Assembly: GCA_036268995.1 (NCBI GenBank)
Contig: DATATB010000109.1
Coordinates: forward strand, 1-31,631
Direction: 5' to 3'
DNA: 31,631 bases
Source of the DNA: DATATB01 sp036268995
GTDB lineage: Bacteria > Planctomycetota > Planctomycetia > Pirellulales > PNKZ01
The position numbers and the translations under genes are program-made. Below the pieces are notes generated by a model, which was not told the origin of the DNA, searched no databases, and saw only the letters and a program-made list of their open reading frames with translations. Below, piece by piece: positions 15,757 to 24,078 of the stretch; position 1 is the first letter of the stretch; each line of letters begins with the position of its first letter.

Positions 15757-18420
15757 TTACATCCGGGACATGTCGCTGCTGGTGCCGCCGGCGGCTGGGA
15801 TATACATCTTCAGCACGTAGTCCTTCACCATGCGATCGGCGCTGAAGCGCCAGCCCATCGTGCGAATCGCCCGCTTCATTCGCGCGATCCAGGCCCGGGG
15901 CAAGCCGTCCAGGTCGCGGTCGTAATAGAGCGGAACGACGTCGCGCTCCAAAGTCTCGATCAGCGCGTCGCCGTCGCGCCGGTCGTGGACGTCTTCTGCG
16001 GTGTGGGTTTCGCCCAACCCAATGGCAAAGCCGTTGAGCCCGTCGTAGGCTTCGGCCCACCAGCCGTCGAGAATCGAGAGGTTCAAGCCGCCATTGAGCA
16101 CGACCTTTTCGCCGCTGGTGCCGGAGGCTTCCAGCGGCCGCCGGGGATTGTTCAACCAGACGTCCACTCCCTGCACAAAATGCCGGCCGACGTTGATGTC
16201 GTAGTTTTCGATGAACACGATCTTGCCCAGGAAGCGCGGGTCGCGCGTGAGCTCGGCGATTTGTTGCAGCACCTGTTTGCCGGGCCCGTCGTGCGGATGC
16301 GCCTTGCCGGCGAATACGAATTGGATCGGCATCTGCGCGTCGTTGACCAGCGCCGAGAGGCGGTCGAGATCCTGGAAGATGAGGTTCGCCCGCTTATATG
16401 TGGCAAACCGCCGGGCAAAACCGATGGTCAGCGCGTCGAGACTGAGCGCCCGGCGCAACTGGGCGACGACCTGCGGAGATTCGCCGCGCGCTTCGGCCTG
16501 GCTGGCGGCACGCCGCCGCACGATGTCCAGCAGCCGTGCCTTGAGCGCCTGGTGCGTTTCCCACAGTTCGCCGGCGTCGACTTTTTCGATGTCCTCCCAA
16601 AAGCCGGGATCACCGTGCCGCTGGGGCCAGTCGGGCCCCAGATGCCGGTCGTAGACCCGGTTCATCTGCGGGGCCAGCCAAGAGAGCACGTGGACGCCGT
16701 TGGTGATATGCCCGATCGGCACCCCCTCTTCGCCGCGGCCGGGCCAGAGGCTGGTCCACATGGCACGCGAGACCTGACCGTGCAGCGACGAAACCGCATT
16801 GGCGCGTCGCGAGAGCTTGAGCGCCAGCACGGTCATGCAGAATTCTTCGCTCGGATTGTAGGGATCCACGCGACCGAAGGCCATGAATTGCTGCCAATCC
16901 ATGCCCATCGCATCGCGCAGCGGGCCCAGATGTTCTTCGATCAGCTCGGGAGAAAAGCGATCGTGGCCGGCCGGAACCGGAGTGTGCGTCGTGAACACGA
17001 TCTGGCTGGACACGCGGCGCATGGCCTCGTCGGCGCTCAGGCCTTCGCCGTGCATCCGATTCCGCACCATTTCCAACGCGGCGAAGGCGCTGTGCCCTTC
17101 GTTGAGATGCACGACGCCCGGCGAAACGCCGTACGCCTCGAGCGCGCGCACGCCGCCCACGCCCAACAGCAATTCCTGGCGAATGCGGACGCGGCGATCG
17201 CCGCCGTAGAGGCGTGCCGTCAGCTCGCGATCTTCCGGCTGATTGCCCTCGACGTCCGAGTCGAGCAGCAGCAGCGTGCTGCGGCCCACGGCCACTTTCC
17301 ACACGCGGGCCGTGATGTTGCCGGTGCGGGTTTCAATTTTGACGGTGATCGGCGCGCCGGTGGTGCTCAGAGCCGGCTGGAGCGGCAGCAGCCGGCTGTC
17401 GACGTCGAGATAGTCTTCCTGCTGCCAACCGTTGATATCGAGCTTCTGCCGAAAATATCCCTGGTCGTAATACAGCCCCACGCCGATCAGCGGAATGCCC
17501 AAGTCCGAGGCACTTTTGATGTGATCGCCGGCCAGGATGCCCAAACCGCCGGAATAGATCGGCAGCGATTCGTGCAGGCCGAACTCGGCCGAGAAGTAGG
17601 CCACTGGGCGCGCCCAAAGCACGCCCGCGTAGCGCGCACCCCAGGTCTTTTGCGATTGCAGATATTCCTGCATGCGGCGGTACGTGTAGTTGATGCGGCT
17701 GTGCAAAACAAGCTGACCCGCCCGGGCTTCGAGCTTGTCGATCGGCATCTGCTCCAGCAGCGCGATGGGATTGTGATCCAGCTCGCGCCACAAGACCGGA
17801 TCAAGTTCGCGGAACAGCGAGCCCGCCTCGTCGTCCCAACTCCACCACAGATTTTTGGCCATCGCGCACAGCCGCTGATGCGACGGGGCAACAAATTGCT
17901 CCAGCGTCCGGGCTTCGCTGACGATCGAGCCGAGCTGATTGCCGGCCGCCACCAGCAAACGCACTTCTTCAGCCGAAAACGACCGTGGCTCACGCGTTTG
18001 CAAGACGAGCACGCCCTGCAACAAGCCGCGATCGACCAGCGGCACGCCACAGAACGAATGGTAGACGTCTTCCCCCGCCTCGGGAAAGTATTTGAATCGC
18101 GGATGCCGGGTCACGTCGGGAACGACTTGCGGGCAAAGCTTCTCGGCCACCAGGCCGACCAGCCCTTCGTTGGTCCGCATGCGCACGCGACCGACGCTCT
18201 CGGGATTTAGCCCGATCGTGGCGGCCAGGACCAAGTGCGTTCGGTCGGGCTCGAGCAGGTAGACCGAGCACACGTCGGTCTCGAACCGGAGCTGGATCAG
18301 CCCGACGATGTTCTTGAGAGTTTCGTCCGGCTTGCCGCTTTGCGACACCAGCCGGCTGATTTCTTCGAGGGTCCAGATGAGCGACTCCTCGAAGCCAATG
18401 CTCGTTTCGCTGATCGTCAT
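15757..18420 (-). CDS. glgP: Alpha-glucan (glycogen) phosphorylase with N-terminal GAF domain
   Basis: The enzyme releases glucose-1-phosphate from glycogen-type glucans using phosphate and PLP. The ATG at 18420 begins an 887-residue protein. Residues about 10-170 form a GAF domain of the PtsP type (LKNIVGLIQLRFETDVCSVY, then RMRTNEGLVGLVAE and FCGVPLVDRG). About 185-300 is the DUF3417 N-terminal region of bacterial alpha-glucan phosphorylases (NLWWSWDDEAGSLFRELDP). The GT35 catalytic part follows, with AYFSAEFGLHESLPIYSGGL, VVHLNEGHSAF, TTHTPVPAGHDRF, FARRFATYKRANLI and the PLP site ASGTSGEKVVLNGG, in which Lys772 is the expected Schiff-base residue. The GAF fusion suggests control by a small ligand or by PTS-like signalling, but the ligand is unknown. 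It is divergent from a 6-phosphofructokinase gene, which fits coordinated glycogen breakdown and glycolysis. Confidence 0.93.
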   Translation of the reverse strand: MTISETSIGFEESLIWTLEEISRLVSQSGKPDETLKNIVGLIQLRFETDVCSVYLLEPDRTHLVLAATIGLNPESVGRVRMRTNEGLVGLVAEKLCPQVVPDVTRHPRFKYFPEAGEDVYHSFCGVPLVDRGLLQGVLVLQTREPRSFSAEEVRLLVAAGNQLGSIVSEARTLEQFVAPSHQRLCAMAKNLWWSWDDEAGSLFRELDPVLWRELDHNPIALLEQMPIDKLEARAGQLVLHSRINYTYRRMQEYLQSQKTWGARYAGVLWARPVAYFSAEFGLHESLPIYSGGLGILAGDHIKSASDLGIPLIGVGLYYDQGYFRQKLDINGWQQEDYLDVDSRLLPLQPALSTTGAPITVKIETRTGNITARVWKVAVGRSTLLLLDSDVEGNQPEDRELTARLYGGDRRVRIRQELLLGVGGVRALEAYGVSPGVVHLNEGHSAFAALEMVRNRMHGEGLSADEAMRRVSSQIVFTTHTPVPAGHDRFSPELIEEHLGPLRDAMGMDWQQFMAFGRVDPYNPSEEFCMTVLALKLSRRANAVSSLHGQVSRAMWTSLWPGRGEEGVPIGHITNGVHVLSWLAPQMNRVYDRHLGPDWPQRHGDPGFWEDIEKVDAGELWETHQALKARLLDIVRRRAASQAEARGESPQVVAQLRRALSLDALTIGFARRFATYKRANLIFQDLDRLSALVNDAQMPIQFVFAGKAHPHDGPGKQVLQQIAELTRDPRFLGKIVFIENYDINVGRHFVQGVDVWLNNPRRPLEASGTSGEKVVLNGGLNLSILDGWWAEAYDGLNGFAIGLGETHTAEDVHDRRDGDALIETLERDVVPLYYDRDLDGLPRAWIARMKRAIRTMGWRFSADRMVKDYVLKMYIPAAGGTSSDMSRM

Positions 18421-18450
18421 CGCTCGCCTCGCGACTATGAGAGGGTCGAA

Positions 18451-18468
18451 GGCGCAGCCGCCTGCGCC
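18451..18468 (-). promoter_or_regulatory. Hairpin in the glgP leader
   Basis: GGCGCAG and CTGCGCC form a perfect seven-pair stem with a four-base loop, about 30 bases upstream of the glgP ATG. It could hinder or time translation, or be a chance GC palindrome. No ribosome-binding sequence is obvious between it and the start. Confidence 0.3.
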
Positions 18469-18559
18469 AATCAGGGGCAAGCTGCCGTTGGCAAGCAACT
18501 CGCATGCCGTGCGGTTGACGTGCGGCCCGTCTTAGGTGTTCGTCGCTCGGCGGAATACG

Positions 18560-18593
18560 GGCGTTTAACGCCGATCGAAAGTTTCGATTTTTT
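18560..18593 (+). terminator. Tandem small hairpins with T run in the pfk upstream region
   Basis: GGCG-TTTAA-CGCC (18560-18572) is followed directly by ATCGAA-AGT-TTCGAT (18574-18588) and a T6 run (18588-18593). On the plus strand this resembles a weak terminator or attenuator about 290 bases before the phosphofructokinase ATG. The rest of the 460-base glgP-pfk gap shows no gene. Confidence 0.3.
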
Positions 18594-18882
18594 CCTCGAG
18601 TCGACATGGCAGACCTCCGAATGCTGCATTCTTTGGCAAAGCCTGCATGGAAAGCTCTCACGTTTTCGCGCCGGTGATTCCGCAACGGGCGTGCCCGAAT
18701 GGCTCGGCCCGGCTGACGCGGTCTGGCTTTTGGCCACTGACTGCCCGAACGCGCTGCTTGTCCCCATGTCGATTGCGCTGCCCACAACGGTTTTTGCATC
18801 AAGGGAACGATCTTTGCCAGATAGTCGGAGTTTTCCCGAACAGGTCCCAATACCGGGCATAGTTCCAGGCACGAGGCAGCCC

Positions 18883-20226
18883 ATGATTCTGAGCAGCTCG
18901 CCTGTGGTCGAACTTCAAGATTTGCGCGTCAAGACGTTGGGGCCCTGTCGCATCGACTCGCCTTTGGCGACACTGCTCAATGGCCGGGGCAGCAGCTTTC
19001 ATAACGTTGATGAAAGCGACAAGGTGCTGTTCGATGCCACGGTTTCCGCGCTCGCGTCGCGCGCGACGGTTTGCGACTGCCTGCCCGCCTTCGAGCCGGC
19101 CGGCCCGCGACGCAAAATCTTCTTCGATCCCTCGAAGACCCGGGCCGCGATCGTCACCTGCGGCGGGCTTTGCCCGGGCTTCAACGACGTGATCCGCGCC
19201 ATTGTCATGGAGTTGACCGCGCATTACGGCGTGAAGCAGATCTACGGCTTTTGCAACGGCTACCAGGGCTTTATTGCCAAGTACGGCCGCCGGGTCCTGG
19301 ACCTGACGCCCGAACTCGTCGACGACATTAACGAGCACGGCGGCACGATCCTGGCCACGTCGCGCGGGGAGCAAGACCCGGCCGAGATTGTCGATTGCCT
19401 GGAAGCGATGAGCGTGAACCTGCTGTTTGTGATCGGCGGAGACGGCACGCTACGCGGAGCGGTGCGCATCGCCCAGGAGGTGGCCGATCGCGGCCGCAAG
19501 ATCGCGATCGTCGGCGTTCCCAAGACGATCGACAACGACATCATGTTCATCGATCAGAGTTTCGGTTTTCAGACGGCCTTCTCCGAAGCGGCCAAGAGCA
19601 TTCGGGCCGCCCACGTCGAAGCCAAGAGCTCGCCCAACGGCGTGGGCCTGGTGCGGTTGATGGGCCGGCACTCGGGCTTCATTGCCTGTTACGCCTCGCT
19701 GGCCTTGAACGATGCCGATTTCGTCCTGATTCCCGAGGTGCCTTTCAACCTGGAAGGCGAGCGCGGGCTGCTGCCGGTGTTGGCCCGCCGCGTTGCCGAG
19801 CGTGGGCACGCGGTGATCGTCGTGGCCGAAGGCGCCGGCCAGGAACTGATGCAAGCCTGCGCCGCCGCGACCGACGCCTCGGGCAACGCCCGCTTGCAGG
19901 ACATCGGCTTGTTTCTCAAGCAGCGAATCAGCGACTATTTTGCGGCTACCGGCATTGAATTGAATCTGAAGTACATCGATCCCAGTTACGCGATCCGCAG
20001 CGTGCCGGCCAATCCGTACGACAGCGTGTACTGCATCCGCCTGGCCCACAATGCCGTGCATGCCGCCATGAGCGGCCGCACCGAGATGGTCGTCGGCCGC
20101 TGGCACGGCCGATTCGTCCACGTGCCGATGCAACTGGCGATCCGCCAGCGCAACACCGTCGATCCCGACGGCGATCTCTGGATGTCGGTGCTCGAATCAA
20201 CCGGCCAGCCGCGGCATTTTGGCTAG
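18883..20226 (+). CDS. pfkA: 6-phosphofructokinase, probably ATP-dependent
   Basis: The enzyme phosphorylates fructose-6-phosphate to fructose-1,6-bisphosphate in glycolysis. GAGG at 18873-18876 lies six bases before the ATG at 18883; the frame is open for another 216 codons upstream but that part is not protein-like. The 447-residue length and an N-terminal extension of about 85 residues match the long plant-like and actinobacterial/spirochaete-type group rather than the 320-residue E. coli enzyme. Motifs: TCGGLCPGFNDVIR, IGGDGTLRGA (Asp187-Gly188), VPKTIDNDI (Lys214, catalytic Asp217), GRHSGFIA and the substrate-binding PEVPF. Gly after GGD favours ATP over PPi, although Lys214 is the residue typical of PPi enzymes; the Gly/Lys combination is known in ATP-using plant-type members. 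It is divergent from the GAF-glycogen phosphorylase gene. Confidence 0.92.
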   Translation: MILSSSPVVELQDLRVKTLGPCRIDSPLATLLNGRGSSFHNVDESDKVLFDATVSALASRATVCDCLPAFEPAGPRRKIFFDPSKTRAAIVTCGGLCPGFNDVIRAIVMELTAHYGVKQIYGFCNGYQGFIAKYGRRVLDLTPELVDDINEHGGTILATSRGEQDPAEIVDCLEAMSVNLLFVIGGDGTLRGAVRIAQEVADRGRKIAIVGVPKTIDNDIMFIDQSFGFQTAFSEAAKSIRAAHVEAKSSPNGVGLVRLMGRHSGFIACYASLALNDADFVLIPEVPFNLEGERGLLPVLARRVAERGHAVIVVAEGAGQELMQACAAATDASGNARLQDIGLFLKQRISDYFAATGIELNLKYIDPSYAIRSVPANPYDSVYCIRLAHNAVHAAMSGRTEMVVGRWHGRFVHVPMQLAIRQRNTVDPDGDLWMSVLESTGQPRHFG

Positions 20227-20282
20227 GCCGTCGCCAAGAGTGCGAAGATTCAGAACATGGTGAGGCGGAACGCGCCGCCAAG

Positions 20283-21215
20283 CTACCGGGCGGCATAGAG
20301 CTTCCACAATCGGTGCGCCTGGGAGACGGCGTCGGCCGTTTGGGCGATCGGCTCGAAGGCGGAATCGCGCATGTCGATCGGCACGCAGAGCTGGCTGCCT
20401 TCGCGGCGTGCCAGGACATCTTCGACCACGACCGCCCGGAGCATCCAAACGGCCATTTCCTCGCTCGAGCACTCGACGCCGAGCCAACCTTGCGTCTGGC
20501 CGACGATCGCTTCCAGGCCGGTATCTCGGTGGATGCGTTGCTGCAATTCATGCGCAGCTTGCAGATACTTGCCGGGCGACCCCATAATCTCTTGCGGCAG
20601 CGGCGGTTCGATCAACCGGCCGGCCATCCCAGAGGGGCGCTGGTTTGGTTCGACGTGGTCGAGCAGGTAATGGCACGCCTTGGCGACACTGACGACGACG
20701 TTCTTGGCTTCCTTCGCAATTCGGAACGTCGGGCCGGCGGGCACGAACAGCACCGTCCGCTCGCGCCGCGCGATCACGTTCTCTGCAACGACCGCCCGCA
20801 CCAGCCACCCGGCCATGTCTTCATCGTGGCAGCGGATGGCGACCCAGCCAGGGCGCTGGCTCGAGCTGATCGATAACTCGGTCGTCAAGCGAATCGCGCG
20901 CTCGATCTCGTCCACAACCTGGGCTTGTTCTTTAGGCGATGCTTCCGCCTCGGCCGGCGAAACCGGTCCGAGCAGCCGGCCGCGATGCGGCGGACCGCCG
21001 GCCAGGGCCAGGTGGCAAAACGTCGTCCAGATCGTTCCCCACGCGACCCGCCCCTGGGCGTCGTATTTCAACTCGGCCGAACCCATCGACGCGGGCGAGA
21101 CATCCTCGAAACATCCGACGTAGCGCGGCGGCAGAATTGCCTGGATCCTGGCTTCCAGAGCCAGCAGTTGCTCGTGATTGGCCGGGGGAAAGCTATTGGA
21201 CTCGCTGCGCTGCAT
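20283..21215 (-). CDS. Hypothetical protein with an internal duplicated domain
   Basis: I do not recognise an enzymatic function. The 310-residue protein has an N-terminal section with VAWGTIWTTFCHLALAGGPP, then HRGRLL (about 57-82), which I recall from planctomycete hypotheticals. After it come two copies of a segment of about 60 residues. Copy 1 starts at GWVAIRCHDEDMAGWLVRAV (123-142) and continues VAENVIARRERTVLFVP. Copy 2 starts at GWLGVECSSEEMAVWMLRAV (243-262) and continues VVEDVLARREGSQLCVP. The shared core is a C(S/H)xE(D)MAxWxxRAVVxExVxARRE pattern. There is no signal peptide or membrane segment, so it should be cytoplasmic. It follows the small zinc-ribbon gene on the same strand by 30 bases, suggesting co-transcription, and converges with pfk. 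Confidence 0.75.
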   Translation of the reverse strand: MQRSESNSFPPANHEQLLALEARIQAILPPRYVGCFEDVSPASMGSAELKYDAQGRVAWGTIWTTFCHLALAGGPPHRGRLLGPVSPAEAEASPKEQAQVVDEIERAIRLTTELSISSSQRPGWVAIRCHDEDMAGWLVRAVVAENVIARRERTVLFVPAGPTFRIAKEAKNVVVSVAKACHYLLDHVEPNQRPSGMAGRLIEPPLPQEIMGSPGKYLQAAHELQQRIHRDTGLEAIVGQTQGWLGVECSSEEMAVWMLRAVVVEDVLARREGSQLCVPIDMRDSAFEPIAQTADAVSQAHRLWKLYAAR

Positions 21216-21245
21216 GTCTATGTGTCAAAGCTTGTTTCACAAGAG

Positions 21246-21617
21246 CTAACCCTTATGAAAAATATGCTGGTTTGGGATATTCGTTCCACAGTAGAAACAA
21301 GCCGGCTTGCTGGTGTTGACCGTGCGTCCGCACTTGGGGCACGTTGCGACTTGCGGGGTAAAACGCTGATCTTCTTTGCCGTCGCGGAGGTCAATCTCGC
21401 GGACTTTGGCGATGAACTCGTCCTCCGTAATGCCCAGCCGGTCACGCAGCAATTCCCAAAAGGCCTGCGACAGCAACGCCATCCGGCCTACCGCCCTTTC
21501 CAGGTGGAGAATGCGGTCCGATTGCTTCGCGACATCTTCTTTCGCCTCCGCCGCATCCTGCTTCGCGTGGCCGATTTCCCGGTGCTGTTGCAGGTCCCAG
21601 AAGAGATCGAGCATCAT
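21246..21617 (-). CDS. Small coiled-coil protein with C-terminal zinc ribbon
   Basis: From the ATG at 21617 (a second ATG follows directly at 21614) this is a 123-residue protein. Residues about 10-45 are charged and heptad-like (EIGHAKQDAAEAKEDVAKQS, then DRILHLERAVGRM), predicting a coiled coil. The C-terminus carries CPKCGRTVNTSKPACFYCG, a four-cysteine zinc ribbon. The middle part (FWELLRDRLGITEDEFIAKV) resembles the layout of small planctomycete hypotheticals I recall. Upstream codons to 21860 are open but not protein-like. The function is unknown; oligomerisation plus nucleic-acid or protein binding is inferred. The hypothetical gene at 21215 follows 30 bases later, and the divergent gene at 21908 shares the upstream gap. 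Confidence 0.75.
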   Translation of the reverse strand: MMLDLFWDLQQHREIGHAKQDAAEAKEDVAKQSDRILHLERAVGRMALLSQAFWELLRDRLGITEDEFIAKVREIDLRDGKEDQRFTPQVATCPKCGRTVNTSKPACFYCGTNIPNQHIFHKG

Positions 21618-21907
21618 CGCACTCCCGCAGGGCTCGCAAATACGGCTCCGCCACCCACGCGCCGGGCAACTCGCGAGGCATTTTACGCGGAATCTGGCGA
21701 GCGCCGCAAATGGCCCGATGGCATTACGGTCCCCCGCGCGGCTGAAATCGTCGACATGCCGCCATCCGCGGCGGCAGAACCTCTGTCCGAAACGCGGTCG
21801 GAAGGCTTTTTTTGTGCCAGCATCGATAATGGCGGGCGGCTGGCCCGATCGTTGCTGCATCGAAAGCAGTTCCGTGGCCCAAATCCAGGCTGGCAGAGCG
21901 TTGAGCA

Positions 21908-22534
21908 GTGATTTTGTTCCTCGACGAAGATCGAGCCTATCTCAATTGGACGGCGCATCATCGCGCCGGATTCGTGCTGGATTGCCTGCGGCATCCGATC
22001 AAGGCCCACTTGGTGCTGCATCGGGCCACGTGCCCCGAAATCAAGCACGCCGCGTCGAAACGCACACACTGGACCACGGGCAAGCACATGAAAGCGTGTT
22101 CGCTCGACGTCGAACAACTCAAAGCGTGGAGCAGCGACCAGGCCGGACACGAACCGAACGATTGTCCGCAATGCACGCCGCAGCAAGAGATCGAAGTCGA
22201 GATTCATCTGACGAAGCTGGATCGGCACATCCTTGATTACGTATTGGAGATTGCCTCGATCCATGTCGACGGCACGGACTATGACTACTCGTTAACCGTG
22301 GGAATGGTGGCGCGCTGCTTCGGCAAGACCGAAGGGCAATTGATGTCGGCGCTGCAGCGGTTGGTCGATGACGAGTTGCTGGCGATTACCGGCAAGGCCA
22401 AGCCCGGCGACACTCTGCCTTCCCGTTGCGGCGTGCTGCCCACCGTCAAGGCTTTCCGCACCATTGCTGCCTATGCCGAGATGGACGATGAGCAAATCCA
22501 GATCAAGTTGCGGAAGCTTGTCCGCGAAGAGTAG
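21908..22534 (+). CDS. Hypothetical protein with conserved N-terminal Cys/His domain and C-terminal winged-helix-like region
   Basis: The N-terminal half (MILFLDEDRAYLNWTAHHRA, then GFVLDCLR...LVLHRATCPEIK...WTTGKHMKACS...DCPQC) matches a small domain I recall at the start of diverse bacterial hypotheticals, with the pattern F-x-D-D-x(2)-YLxW...GFV(L/I)N...LHRAxCxxI...C...C. The conserved His and four Cys could bind metal. The C-terminal half (about 105-208) is helical with an HTH-like run, SLTVGMVARCFGKTEGQLMSALQRLVDDELL, resembling a winged helix. The start is GTG at 21908; the first residues match the conserved domain, which supports it. A DNA-linked regulatory role is inferred only. It converges with the PQQ/EF-hand gene, 27 bases apart. 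Confidence 0.7.
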   Translation: MILFLDEDRAYLNWTAHHRAGFVLDCLRHPIKAHLVLHRATCPEIKHAASKRTHWTTGKHMKACSLDVEQLKAWSSDQAGHEPNDCPQCTPQQEIEVEIHLTKLDRHILDYVLEIASIHVDGTDYDYSLTVGMVARCFGKTEGQLMSALQRLVDDELLAITGKAKPGDTLPSRCGVLPTVKAFRTIAAYAEMDDEQIQIKLRKLVREE

Positions 22535-22561
22535 CCAACGTCGCCCTCGGACGTAGCGCGG

Positions 22562-24025
22562 TTACGATCCCGGCGGCCCAAAACAGTACAGATGCCCGGC
22601 TGTACGCAGGTAGATGCGGCCGTCGACGATGGCGGGCGTGGCGTAAGCCGGTTCGCCGAAGTCGGCCGTGGCGAGGATTTTGCCCTCGGGACTGGTCGTG
22701 GTCACGGTGAGCTTGCCTTCGTCGTTGAGAAAATAAATCTTGCCATCGCCGGTCACGGGCGAGCTGTAATATTCGCCGGTCGCCGGCAGCCGCTTGTGCT
22801 TGAGCACCGTGCCGCTGGCAGCATCGAGGCAAGAGAAAATGCCGCCATCTTTGACCGTGAACAGCCGGCCGTCAGTGTAGAGCGGCGAGGCACAAAACGG
22901 CACCAACTTCGTCGATTGCCAGATTACGTGCGTCGCCGAGATGTCGCCTCGGCCGCCCGGTTTGACGGCCAGGACCGTATTGCGAGATTTCTGAAACAAG
23001 CCGCGAAAAAAATCGTATTCCGCCCGCGTGATCTTACCGGACTTGTCGCGGTCGACCTGGCTGAACCGTTGTTTGAACGGTCCGGAGGTGACTTCGGACT
23101 CGGCGAGCAGGCCGTCGCGATCGGCGTCGAACTCGCGTGCCGCGTCCTCGAATGGCGCCACGACAATCTGGTCGGTCGGGTCGCCGCCGCCGGCCCAACT
23201 GGCGACAAACAGCGTGCCGTCGTCGCCCACGACCGGTGTCATGCAAACCGTGCGTGCAATCCCGCGCACCGTCCACAGCTCCTTGCCCGAATCGAAGTCG
23301 TAACCCACGACGCGCAAGGTGGCCGCGACCACGATCTGCTTGCGGCCGCCAACCGTCCAGATCACCGGCGTGCAATAGTTGCGCGGAAACTCCGAGCGGT
23401 CGGTCCTCCACAGCGTCCGGCCGGAATGCTTGTCGATGGCCATCAAGAACGAATCGGTATCGTGGTCCTGGCAGAGGATCACGCGATCGTCGACCAGGAT
23501 GGGCGAACTGCCCGCGCCGAAATCATTGTTGAAAGGGCCCATCGGCTTGTTCCACAGCGGTTTGCCGGCCGTGTCGTAGCAATACAGCCCGCTGGAGCCA
23601 AACAGGCTGACCACGCGCGTGCCGTCGGTCGTCGGCGTCGGCTGGGCATAGCTGCCGATGGAGTGAATGCGTTCCAGCCCTCGATGCGGGGCCTCGACTT
23701 GCCAGCGGAGCTTGCCGCTTTGGCGATCGAACGCCAGGGTTACCAGCTTCTCGCCGGCAGCGGCCGTGAGATAGATTGCATCTCCCCATACGATCGGCGA
23801 GGAATGGCCGGGCGGCGTCGCGACTTTCCACAGCACATGCCGATCGGGGCCGATGTCTGCCGGCAGCGGGGCCGTGCTCAGCGCCCGCCCGCAACTATTC
23901 GGCCCGCGAAACTGCGGCCAGGTCGCCGGCTCAGCGGCGACGACCAGCGCGGCCGGCAACAGCGCGAACACAAGCAGTGATTGGACGACCGGCGAACGCA
24001 TGCGATTGATTTCAAAGCGTGGCAT
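22562..24025 (-). CDS. Secreted PQQ-like beta-propeller protein with two inserted EF-hands
   Basis: From ATG 24025 the protein is 487 residues; ATG 24001 is an alternative that gives a shorter signal peptide (MRSPVVQSLLVFALLPAALV). WPQFRGPNSCG opens the propeller as in many planctomycete PQQ-like proteins, and blades recur with GKLRWQVEAPH, GKPLWNKPMG, GRTLWRTDRS and GKELWTVRG. Between blades, at about 300-336, lie two canonical calcium-binding loops, DADRDGLLAESE and DRDKSGKITRAE, with acidic residues at loop positions 1, 3 and 12. The propeller then resumes (DISATHVIWQSTKLVPF) to the end (LYCFGP). Calcium-stabilised binding or scaffolding outside the cytoplasm is inferred; no catalytic site is visible. 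It follows the YbjQ-family gene on the same strand by 53 bases. Confidence 0.87.
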   Translation of the reverse strand: MPRFEINRMRSPVVQSLLVFALLPAALVVAAEPATWPQFRGPNSCGRALSTAPLPADIGPDRHVLWKVATPPGHSSPIVWGDAIYLTAAAGEKLVTLAFDRQSGKLRWQVEAPHRGLERIHSIGSYAQPTPTTDGTRVVSLFGSSGLYCYDTAGKPLWNKPMGPFNNDFGAGSSPILVDDRVILCQDHDTDSFLMAIDKHSGRTLWRTDRSEFPRNYCTPVIWTVGGRKQIVVAATLRVVGYDFDSGKELWTVRGIARTVCMTPVVGDDGTLFVASWAGGGDPTDQIVVAPFEDAAREFDADRDGLLAESEVTSGPFKQRFSQVDRDKSGKITRAEYDFFRGLFQKSRNTVLAVKPGGRGDISATHVIWQSTKLVPFCASPLYTDGRLFTVKDGGIFSCLDAASGTVLKHKRLPATGEYYSSPVTGDGKIYFLNDEGKLTVTTTSPEGKILATADFGEPAYATPAIVDGRIYLRTAGHLYCFGPPGS

Positions 24026-24078
24026 CGTTCGTGCCACTATCCAGCGGCCAATCGCCTGCGTCAAGCACCGATAAACGA

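Noticed and set aside
15595..18210. Open frame of 871 codons on the plus strand
   Set aside because: It lies antisense to the clearly real glycogen phosphorylase. High G+C makes the opposite frame free of stops; its translation is rich in Arg, His and Gln with no domain.
18235..18882. 216-codon N-terminal extension of phosphofructokinase
   Set aside because: The part before 18883 overlaps glgP, has no similarity to PFK, and the ATG at 18883 has a GAGG site at the right distance.
20925..21911. Plus-strand open frame of 328 codons
   Set aside because: It overlaps two minus-strand genes with coherent features (duplication, zinc ribbon); the translation is not domain-like.
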